From positions 62,001 through 126,000 of the forward strand of contig NZ_JAOVZO020000003.1 in the NCBI RefSeq assembly GCF_025717065.2: a stretch of 64,000 nt of DNA, read 5' to 3'. Under the pieces are notes generated by a model that saw nothing but the letters and a program-made list of their open reading frames with translations, had not been told where the DNA came from and searched no databases. Every line of letters starts with the position of its first letter. Within the stretch, counting starts at the first letter, position 1. The translations under genes and the position numbers were made by a program. The stretch comes from Tahibacter soli (GTDB taxonomy: Bacteria > Pseudomonadota > Gammaproteobacteria > Xanthomonadales > Rhodanobacteraceae). This document shows, one piece after another, positions 1 to 12,000 of the stretch.

Positions 1-3000
1 CGGCCAGCCCCGCGGCGACGCTCATGTCGACGGGGCCGGCCTCGACCGGCAACGATGGCGCGCGTTGCGCGAGCGCGACGATCGATCAGGCGACCCTGCA
101 GCTCGCGAAAGCCTGGGGGGCCAACATCGCGGGCAATCAGGTAACGATCGGCGCGACCACCGGCGGTACGAACAACACGGTCGCATTCACGGCAACCGCA
201 CCGGCGGCGGCCAACAGCGGCGCGGCGGTCGCGATCAATGTCGGGAGCGTCGTCACGTTGCCTGCCGAGGGCGGGCCGAACGTCGCCAACTACACGACGA
301 CGCTGGCATGCACCGGGGGACATACGCTGTCCGGCACGAATGGCCAGCAGGCCAATACGCTTACGATCAACAGCACGAATGCGGCGGTGTGTACTTATAC
401 AAATACGGTGCGCCGACCGACGCTGCAGGCGGCGAAATTCGCAACCGCCGCGGGCACGTTCTCGTTCACCGGCAACAACGGGTATCCGGGAGATACGATC
501 GCGGCGGCCGCGAATGCCTGGACCAACGGCGCCGTGCGCCAGCTCAGCGCCCCGAACGTGGCGGTAACGCTGACGGAAGCCGATCCGGGGGCCGGCTGGG
601 TGAACTCGGTGGACACCTGCCGCGACGTGAACAACGGCAGCGCCCCGATTCCCGGACTCACCTACAACGCGGCAACGCGTACCTACACGATACCCGCCGC
701 TCGGGTACTGCCGAACAGCGCCATCATCTGCGGGTTCGTCAATACCCGGGTACCGACGCTGCAGGCGGCGAAATTCGCGACCGCCGCGGGCACGTTCTCG
801 TTCACCGGCAACAACGGTTATGCGGGAGACACGATCGCGGCCGCCGCGAACGCCTGGACCAACGGCGCCGTGCGCCAGCTCAGCGGCTCGAACGTGGCGG
901 TGACGCTGACGGAAACCGATCCGGGCGCCGGCTGGGTCAATTCGGTGGACAACTGCCGCGACATGAACAACGGCAACGTCCCGATCCCGGGACTCACCTA
1001 CAACACGGCAACACGTACCTACACGATACCCGCCGCGCGGGTATTGCCGAACAGCGCCATCATCTGCGGTTTCGTCAACCGGCGGGCCGCGACGCTGCAG
1101 CTTGCCAAAGCATGGAGCGCCGACAGCCGCGCCGGCGATCAGGTGACCATCGGCGCAACGACGGGCGGAACGAACAACACCGCGACGTTTGCCGCGACCG
1201 CGCCGACGGCCGCCAACAGCGGTGCGGCGGTCGTCGTGACGGTCGGCGACGTCGTGACGCTGCCCGCCGAAGGCGGAACGAACGTCGCCAACTACACGAC
1301 GACGTTGGCCTGCACCGGCGGACATACGCTGTCGGGCACGAACGGCCAGCAGACGAATACGCTGACGATCACGAGCCCGAACGCCGCAGTGTGCACGTAT
1401 ACGAACACGCGCCGATCGCAGCAGCTGACGCTCGCCAAGACCTGGGCCGCCGGATCGACCGCCGGTCACACGGCGACGGCAACGACGACCGGCGGCACGA
1501 ACAACGCGACGTTCGCCTCGACCGCGCCGACCGCCACGACCGGCACGGCCGTAACCGTGCGTGCCGGCGACGTGATCACGCTGCCTGCCGAAACCTTTGG
1601 CGGCGGCGCGACCGCGGCGAGCTACGACGCCATCGTGCAATGCACGGGCGGCAGCACGCTGGCGTCCGGTGCGACCGGCCGCCCGCTCACGATCAGCGCC
1701 AGCGCGACGGCAACGACCTGCACCTACACGAACACGCGCGTCGTCGCGCCACAGTTGACCGTGGCGAAGACGACGAGCACGCCGCGTTTCACGGTGGGCG
1801 TGGCGGCGAGCTTCACGCTGACGGTGACGAATTCCGGCACCGTGGCAACGACGGCGCAGACGGTCGTGACCGACACGGTGCCCGCAAGCCTGACGCTCGG
1901 CGCGATGCCGGCCGATTGCACGGCGAACGGCCAGACCGTCACCTGCACGATCGCCGCCGGCCTCGCCGTCAACGCGAGCGCGGCATTCGTGATCCCGGTG
2001 ACGCCCACGGCGGCCGCGATGCCGAGCGTGGACAACACAGCGCAGGCTTCGGGCGGCGGCGACGCGACGTGTCCGGCGGCGGCGCGTTGTTCGAGCACGG
2101 TGAACGTGCCGGTGGACCAGATGGTGAATCTCGCGGTGACGAAGACCGCGACGCCGGCCGCCACCTACCTGCCGGGCGAGTCGCTGAACTATACGATTAC
2201 CGTAACGAACAACGGCGCATCGGCGGCCGACGGCATCAGCGTGACGGATACCGTGCCGGCAACGGTGGCGGTAGCGAACTGGAGCTGCAGTACGAGCGGC
2301 GCCGGCAACGACTGCGACACCGCGGCGGCCGGTACCGGCGCGACCGGTACGGGCAACACGATCAACCTCGCCAGCGTTTCGCTGGTCTCGGGCGGCAGCC
2401 TGACGATCGCCGTAACCGGTACGGCGCAGCTCTCGGCGACGGGCGACATCGTCAACACGGCGACGGCGACGCCGCCGGCGGGTGCGACGTGCACGACGCC
2501 GCCCTGCGCGCGTTCGAGCACGGTGACCAATACCGACAGCGGCGCGCCGCAGCTGACGATCGTCAAGACGGCGACGCCGGCGTCGTTCGCGGTGGGCCAG
2601 CCGGCGACGTACTCGCTGGCGGTGAGCAACACGGGCACGTCGAGCACGGTCGGCACGATCAGCGTGAGCGATCCGCTGCCGGCGGGCCTCACGGCCGCAC
2701 TGCCGATCACGGCGACGGGCTGGGACTGCGCGACGAGCACGGCGACACAAGTGAACTGTTCCACCAATGCGGTTCTTCTGCCGGGCAGCAATGCGCCGGT
2801 GATCAATGTGACGGTGGCGGTGGCGCCGGCGACGGCGAACCCGGCGGTGAACGTGGCGACGGTACAGGGCGGCGGCGACACGACGTGTCCGGCCGATGCG
2901 ACGCACTGCACGTCGACGACCACGACGCCGGTGAACGCGCCGCGCCTTGACGTGACCAAGACGCTGACGGGCAACCTCGTGGTGGGCGTGTCCTCGACGT

Positions 3001-6000
3001 ACACGATCCAGGTGACCAACAACGGCACGGCCGACACGCTGGCCGGCACGGTGACCGACACGATTCCCGCGGGTCTGACGATCGGCACGGTGTCGAGCGG
3101 CTGCACGGTGGCGGCGCAGGTGGTGACGTGCCAGATCCCGGCGGGCCTGAGTCCGGGCCAGTCGATCAGCTTCGAGACGCAGATCACGCCGCAGGCGAGC
3201 GTGTCGGGCCAGGCGATGACGAACAGCGCGGTGGCGAACGGCGGCGGCGATCCGACGTGTCCGCAGGCCGAGCACTGCACGGGCACGACGACCGACACGG
3301 TCGACGCGCCGCAGCTGTCGCTGGTGAAGACGGCGACGCCGAATCCGTTCGTGGTGGGCGTGCAGGCGACGTACACGCTGACGCTGACCAACACGGGCAC
3401 GGCGGCGACGACCGCGACGACGACGGTCAGCGATACGATTCCGGGCGGCCTCGTGATCGGCACGCTGCCGGCGGACTGCACGGCGGCTAGCCAGGTGGTG
3501 ACGTGTACGGTGGCCGCGCCGCTGGCGACCAACACGCCGGTGTCGTTCGCGATCCCGGTGACGCCGCAGGCGAGCCTGAACGGCTTGTCGGTGACGAACA
3601 ACGCGACGGCGACGGGCGGCGGCGATCCGAGCTGCCCGACCGGAGCCGATCCGGCGACGTTGCCGGCGCGCTGCCTGGGCACGACGACGACGAACGTCAA
3701 CGCGCCGAAGCTCGACATCGTGAAGTCGGCGAGCGGAGCCAGCTTCGTGGTCGGGGTTCCTGCGAGCTACACGCTGCAGGTGACGAACAACGGCGTGGTG
3801 GCCACGACCGGCGATGCGACGGTGACGGACGTGATCCCGGCCGACCTCGTGATCGACAGCGCGCCGGGCTGCACGATCGCCGGCCAGACGGTGACGTGCA
3901 CGATCGCGGCGCCGCTGGCGGCCGGTGCGACGACGAGCTTCACGATCCACGTGACGCCGACGGCGGCGGCGAACGGCCAGACGCTGGCCAACACCGCGAC
4001 GGTGCAGGGCGGCGGCGATCCGACATGCCCGACCGACACGACGCACTGTTCGTCGACGACGAACACGCCGGTGAACGCGCCGCAGCTGACGATCGTCAAG
4101 ACGGCGAGCGCGCCGAGCTTCGTGATCAACGTGCCCGCGGCGTACACGCTGACCGTGACGAACACGGGCACGGCCGCGACGACCGCCGCTGCGACCGTGA
4201 GCGACACGCTGGCGAGCACGCTGACGCCCGGCACGATGCCGGCCGGTTGTACCAATAGTGGACAAGTGGTGACGTGCACGATTCCGACCGGCCTTGCCGT
4301 CGGCGCAACGGCGACGTTCGTGATCCCGGTGACGGCGACGGCTGCGGCGAACGGCACGACGATCGCGAATACCGCGACGGTGTCGGGCGGCGGCGATCCG
4401 ACGTGCCCGGCCGATACGACGCACTGCACGTCGACGACGTCGACGCCGGTGAACGCGCCGCAGCTGACGCTGACCAAGACGCCGAGCGCGTCGAACTTCG
4501 TCGTCGGCGTGCCGGCGAGCTACGTGCTGGAAGTGCGCAATACGGGTACGGCGGCGACGACGGCCGAGACGACGGTGAGCGACAACGTGCCCTCGACGCT
4601 GACGCTGGGTGCGATGCCGACGGATTGCCAGAACAATGGCCAGGTGGTGACTTGTACCGTCCCTGCGGGCTTGGCGATCGGCGCCGCCACGAGCTTCGTG
4701 ATTCCGGTGACGCCGACAGCGGCCGCGAACGGCTTGACGCTGGTGAACAACGCGTCGGCAACGGGCGGTGGCGATCCGACCTGTCCGGCCGATGCGACGC
4801 GCTGCACGCCGACGACGTCGACGCCGGTCAACGCGCCGCAACTGACGCTCGTGAAGACGGCGAGCGCGGCGAACTTCGTGGTCGGCGTGCCGGCGAGCTA
4901 TACGCTGACGGCGACCAACACCGGTACGGCGGCGACGACCGCCGGCGCGGTGGTCACCGACACGGTGCCGGCGACCCTCACGCTCGGCACGATGCCGTCG
5001 GGCTGTGCAAATAGTGGACAAGTGGTTACCTGTACGATTGCGGCGGGCCTTGCGATTGGCGCGAGCTCGGCGTTCGTGATCCCCGTTACGCCGACGGCCG
5101 CCGCGAGCGGCACGACCGTGACGAATACGGCAACGGTCTCCGGCGGCGGCGACGCGACGTGTCCGGCCGAAACGGCGCGGTGCGAATCGACGACGAACAC
5201 GCCCGTGAACGCCCCGCAGCTGACGCTCGTGAAGAGCGCGCCGACGAGTTTCGTGGTCGGCGTGGCGTCGGCCTATACCTTGACGGTGACCAACACCGGC
5301 ACGGCGGCGACGACGGCCGCGGCGACGGTGACCGATACGGTCCCGGCGAGCCTGACCCTCGGCACGATGCCGGCCGGCTGCGCGGCGAGCGGACAAGTGG
5401 TGACGTGTACGATCGCGGCGGGTCTTGCCGTGAACGACGACGTCGCTTTCGTGATTCCGGTCACTCCGACGGCGGCCGCGAACGGCACGACCGTGACCAA
5501 CACCGCGACGGTATCGGGCGGCGGCGATCCCACTTGCCCTGCCGACGCGACGCGCTGCACGTCGACGACCGACACCCCGACGAACGCGCCGCAGCTGACG
5601 ATCGCCAAGGCGGCGAGCGCGACGAGCTTCGTCGTGGGCGTGCCGGCGAGCTACACGCTGACGGTGACCAACACCGGCACGGCGGCGACGACGGCCGGCG
5701 CGACGGTGAGCGACACGGTGCCGGCGAGCCTGACGCTCGGCACGATGCCGGCCGGCTGCACGGCGAACGGCCAGACGGTGACGTGCACGATCGCCACGGG
5801 CCTTGCGGTGAACGACGACGTGTCGTTCGTGATCCCGGTGACGCCGACGGCGGCCGCAAACGGCACGACGGTCGTCAACACGGCGCAGGTTTCGGGCGGC
5901 GGCGACCCGACCTGCCCGGGAGCTGCGCATTGCGAGTCGACGACGAACACGCCGACGAATGCGGCGCAATTGACGATCGCGAAAACGGCGAGCGCGGCGA

Positions 6001-9000
6001 ACTTCGTGGTCGGCGTGCCGGCGAGCTATACGCTGACGGTGACCAACACCGGCACGGCCGCGACGACGGCGGCGGCGACGGTGAGCGACACGGTGCCGGC
6101 GAGCCTGACCCTCGGCACGATGCCGGCCGGTTGTACCAATAGTGGACAAGTGGTGACGTGCACGATCGAGGCGGGCCTTGCGGTCAACGCGAACACCGCG
6201 TTCGTGATCCCGGTGACGCCGACGGCGGCCGCCAGCGGCACCACGGTGTCGAATACCGCGACGGTGTCCGGCGGCGGCGATCCGAGCTGTCCGGCGGCGA
6301 CGCATTGCTCGTCGACGACGGATACGCCGGTATTGGCGCCGGCGCTGACGGTGGTCAAGACCGCGAGCGCGCCGCGCTTCACGGTGGGTGTCGCGGCGAG
6401 CTTCACGCTGACGGTGACGAACACCGGTACGGCGGCGACGACGGCGACGACGACGGTGAGCGACACGGTGCCGGCGAGCCTGACGCTCGGCACGATGCCG
6501 GCGGGCTGCTCCAACAGTGGACAAGTGGTGACGTGCACGATCGCGGCGGGTCTTGCGGTCGACGCGAACACCGCGTTCGTGATTCCGGTGACGCCGACGA
6601 CGGCGGCGATGCCGAACGTGGCGAACACGGCGACGGTATCGGGCGGCGGCGATCCGACCTGTCCGGGCGCGACGCCGTGCTCGAGCACGGTCGACGTGCC
6701 GGTCGACCTCGTGGTCGACCTGACGATCGCCAAGACGGCGACCCCGTCGGGCACGTATCTGCCGGGCCAGTCGCTCGACTACACGATCCTCGTCACCAAC
6801 ACCGGCACGAGTCCGGCGGTGGGCATGCGCGTGACCGACACGGTGCCGGCGAACGTCACGGTGACGGGCTGGACGTGCGCGGCGACCGGTGCGGCGGCGG
6901 ACTGCGACAGTGGCGCGGCCGGCACCGGCGCGAGCGGCACGACGAACGCGATCAATCTGGCGAACGTCAACCTCGGCGTCGGCGAGAGCCTGACGATCAC
7001 GGTCGACGGCACGGCGCAGCTGTCCGCGACGGGCGCGATCGTGAACACGGCGACGGCGACGCCGCCGACGGGCGCCACCTGCACGACGCCGCCTTGCACG
7101 GCGACGGATACGACGACGAACACCGACGGCGGCCTGCCGCAGCTGACGATCGTCAAGACGGCGACGCCGGCGTCGTTCGCGGTGGGCCAGCCGGCGACGT
7201 ACTCGCTGGCGGTGAGCAACACGGGCACGTCGAGCACGGTCGGCACGATCAGCGTGAGCGACCCGCTGCCGGCGGGCCTCACGGCCGCGCTGCCGATCAC
7301 GGCGACGGGCTGGGACTGCGCGACGAGCACGGCGACACAAGTGAACTGTTCCACCAATGCGGTTCTTCTGCCGGGCAGCAACGCGCCGGTGATCAACGTG
7401 ACGGTGGCGGTGGCACCGGCGACGGCGAACCCGGCGGTGAACGTGGCGACGGTACAGGGCGGCGGCGACACGACGTGTCCGGCCGATGCGACGCACTGCA
7501 CGTCGACGACCACGACGCCGGTGAACGCGCCGCGCCTTGACGTGACCAAGACGCTGACGGGCAACCTCGTGGTGGGCGTGTCCTCGACGTACACGATCCA
7601 GGTGACCAACAACGGCACGGCCGACACGCTGGCCGGCACGGTGACCGACACGATTCCCGCGGGTCTGACGATCGGCACGGTGTCGAGCGGCTGCACGGTG
7701 GCGGCGCAGGTGGTGACGTGCCAGATCCCGGCGGGCCTGAGTCCGGGTCAGTCGATCAGCTTCGACACGCAGATCACGCCGCAGGCGAGCGTGTCGGGCC
7801 AGGCGATGACGAACAGCGCGGTGGCGAACGGCGGCGGCGATCCGACGTGTCCGCAGGCCGAGCACTGCACGGGCACGACGACCGACACGGTCGACGCGCC
7901 GCAGCTGTCGCTGGTGAAGACGGCGACGCCGAATCCGTTCGTGGTGGGCGTGCAGGCGACGTACACGCTGACGCTGACCAACACGGGCACGGCGGCGACG
8001 ACCGCGACGACGACGGTCAGCGATACGATTCCGGGCGGCCTCGTGATCGGCACGCTGCCGGCGGACTGCACGGCGGCTAGCCAGGTGGTGACGTGTACGG
8101 TGGCCGCGCCGCTGGCGACCAACACGCCGGTGTCGTTCGCGATCCCGGTGACGCCGCAGGCGAGCCTGAACGGCTTGTCGGTGACGAACAACGCGACGGC
8201 GACGGGCGGCGGCGATCCGAGCTGCCCGACCGGAGCCGATCCGGCGACGTTGCCGGCGCGCTGCCTGGGCACGACGACGACGAACGTCAACGCGCCGAAG
8301 CTCGACATCGTGAAGTCGGCGAGCGGAGCCAGCTTCGTGGTCGGGGTTCCTGCGAGCTACACGCTGCAGGTGACCAACAACGGCGTGGTGGCCACGACCG
8401 GCGATGCGACGGTGACGGACGTGATCCCGGCCGACCTCGTGATCGACAGCGCGCCGGGCTGCACGATCGCCGGCCAGACGGTGACGTGCACGATCGCGGC
8501 GCCGCTGGCGGCCGGTGCGACGACGAGCTTCACGATCCACGTGACGCCGACGGCGGCGGCGAACGGCCAGACGCTGGCCAACACCGCGACGGTGCAGGGC
8601 GGCGGCGATCCGACGTGTCCGACCGACACGACGCACTGTTCGTCGACGACGAACACGCCGGTGAACGCGCCGCAGCTGACGATCGTCAAGACGGCGAGCG
8701 CGCCGAGCTTCGTGGTCGGCGTCGAGGCGACGTACACGCTGACCGTGACGAACACGGGCACGGCCGCGACGACCGCCGCTGCGACCGTGAGCGACACGCT
8801 GGCGAGCACGCTGACACCCGGCACGATGCCGGCCGGTTGTACCAATAGTGGACAAGTGGTGACGTGCACGATTCCGACGGGTCTCGCGATCGGGGCGAGC
8901 GCGAGCTTCACGATCCCGGTGATGGCGACGGCTGCAGCGAACGGCACGACGATCGCGAATACCGCGACGGTATCGGGCGGCGGCGATCCGACGTGCCCGG

Positions 9001-12000
9001 CCGATGCGACGCATTGCGCGTCGACGACGTCGACGCCGGTGAACGCGCCGCAGCTGACGGTGGTGAAGACCGCCAGCGCGTCGAACTTCGTGGTGAACGT
9101 GCCGGCGAGCTACACGCTGACGGTGACGAACACGGGTACGGCGGCGACGACGCGGGACGCGACGGTCAGTGACACGGTGCCGGCCACGCTGACGATCGGC
9201 ACGCCGTTGCCGGCGGGTTGCGCGGCGACGGGCCAGGTAGTCACGTGCACGATTGCGGCGGGACTGGCGACGGGATCGCCGGTGAACTTCGTCATACCCG
9301 TGACGCCGACGGCGGCCGCGAGCGGCACGACCGTGAGCAATACCGCGACGGTGCAGGGCGGCGGCGATCCGTCGTGCCCGGGCGCCACGCAGTGCACGAG
9401 CACGGTCGACGTGCCGGTGAACGCCCCGCGCCTCACCGTCGTGAAGACCGCTAGCGCTTCGAACTTCGTGGTCGGCGTGCCGGCCAGTTACACGCTGACG
9501 GTGACGAACACGGGCAGCGCGGCGACGACGGCCGGCGCGACGGTCAGCGACACGGTGCCGGCGAGCCTGACGCTGGGCACGATGCCGGCCGGCTGCGCCG
9601 CGAGCGGACAACTGGTCACCTGCGCGATCCCGACCGGCCTTGCGGTCGGCGCGAACGTCGCGTTCACGATTCCGGTGACGCCGACGCCTGCCGCGAGCGG
9701 CACGACCGTGAGCAACACCGCGACGGTGTCCGGCGGCGGCGATCCGACGTGTCCGGCCGATGCGACGCATTGCACGTCGACGACGAACACGCCGGTGAAC
9801 GCACCGCAGCTGACGATCGTGAAGACGGCGAGCGCGTCGAACTTTGCCGTCGGCGTCGCGGCGAGCTACACGCTGACGGTGACGAATACCGGCAGCGCGG
9901 CGACGACGGCCGACGCGACGGTCAGCGACACGGTGCCGGCGAGCCTGACGCTGGGCACGATGCCGGCCGGCTGTGCCAACAGCGGACAAGTGGTGACGTG
10001 TACGATCCCGACCGGCCTTGCGGTCGGCGCGAACGTCGCATTCACGATTCCGGTGACCCCGACGGCTGCGGCGATGCCGAGTGTGACGAACACGGCGACG
10101 GTGTCCGGCGGCGGCGACGCGACTTGTCCGGCGGCGACGCACTGCTCGAGCACGGTCGATGTGCCGGTCGGCGAGGTGGTGAATCTGGCGATTGCCAAGA
10201 CGGCAACGCCGACGGGCACGTATCTGCCGGGCCAGTCGCTCGACTACCGCATCATGGTGACCAACAACGGCCCGAGTCCGGCGAACGGCATCCGCGTGAC
10301 CGATACCGTGCCGGCGAGCGTGGCCGTGGCGGATTGGAGCTGCGCGGCCAACGGTGCGGCAACCGGCCCGACGGCCGACTGCGACACCGGCGCGGCCGGC
10401 ACCGGTGCGACCGGCACGACGAACGCGATCGACCTGCCGAACGTTCGCCTGGGTGTCGGCGAGAGCCTGACGATCACGGTCGACGGCACGGCGCGGCTCG
10501 GCGCGACCGGTACGATCGTCAACACGGCGACGGCGACGCCGCCGCCGGGGGCGATCTGCACCGCGCCGCCGTGCAGTGTGACCAGCACGGTGACGAACGG
10601 CGACGGCGGCGCGCCGCGACTGACGATCGTCAAGACGGCGACGCCGGGCGCGTTCGCGGTCGGCCAGCCGGCGACTTACGGGCTGCAGGTGAGCAACACA
10701 GGCAGTTCGAGCACGGTCGGCGCGATCACCGTCAGCGATCCGCTGCCGACGGGCATCACCGCGACGCTGCCGATCACGGCGGCCGGATGGGATTGCTCGG
10801 CCAGCACGACGACGCAAGTGAACTGTTCCACTTCTGCCGTTCTCCTGCCCGGCAGCAACGCGCCGGCGATCAGCGTGACGATCGCGGTGGCGCCGACGAC
10901 GGCGAACCCGGCGGTGAATACGGCGACGGTGCAGGGCGGCGGCGATACGACGTGTCCGGCCGATGCGACGCATTGCACGTCCACGACGACGACGCCGGTG
11001 AACGCGCCGCGACTGGACGTGACCAAGGTGCTGCAAGGCAGCTTCGTGGTCGGCGTGCAGAGCACGTACGTCATCACGGTGACGAACAACGGCCAGGCCG
11101 ACACGCTGGCCGGTACGATCGTCGATGCGATCCCGAGCCTGCTGACGATCGGCACGCTGCCGATCGATTGCACGGCCGCGGGCCAGACCGTGACCTGCGC
11201 GATTCCTGCCGGCATGTCGCCCGGAACGAGCGTGAGCTACACGATTCCGGTGACGCCGCAGCCGGCCGCGAACGGTCAGAGCCTGACCAACAACGCGACG
11301 GCGCACGACGGCGGCGACCCGACGTGTCCGGCCCAGTCGCACTGCACGGGTACGACGACCGACAACGCGAGCGCGCCGCAGCTGCAGATCGTCAAGACGG
11401 CGACGCCGGAGTCGTTCGTGGTGGGCGTGCAGGCGACGTATACGCTGACGGTGACGAACACCGGCACGGCGGCGACGACGGCGCCGACGGCGGTGACCGA
11501 CACGGTCCCGACCGGTTTGACGATCGGCACCTTGCCGGCCGGCTGCACGGCCGTGGATCAGGTCGTCAACTGCACGATCGCGGTCGGTTTGGCGACGGGC
11601 ACGTCGGTGAGCTTCGCGATTCCGGTCACGCCGACGGCGGCGCTGAGCGGGCTGTCGGTGACGAACGTGGCGACCGTGCGCGGCGGCGGCGATCCGAGCT
11701 GCCCGGTCGGCGCGCCGAACCCGCCGGCGCGTTGCAACGGCAGCGTCACGACGCCGGTCGATGCGCCGCGGCTGACGATCGTGAAGACCGCGAGCGCGTC
11801 GAGCTTCGCGGTCGGCGTGCCGGCCAGCTATACGCTGACGGTCACGAACACGGGCACGGCGGCGACGACGCGGATCGCGACGGTGAACGATCCGATACCG
11901 GCCGACCTGACGATCGGTGCGCCGTTGCCGGCCGGTTGCGTCGCGGCGGGCCAGACCGTCACATGCTCGATCGCCGCGGGTCTCGCGGTGAACGCCAGCG

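Noticed and set aside
65..2950. Long open frame of 961 codons inside the giant gene
   Set aside because: Arg/Asp/Gly-rich shadow of the DUF11 frame; no domain, no ribosome site.
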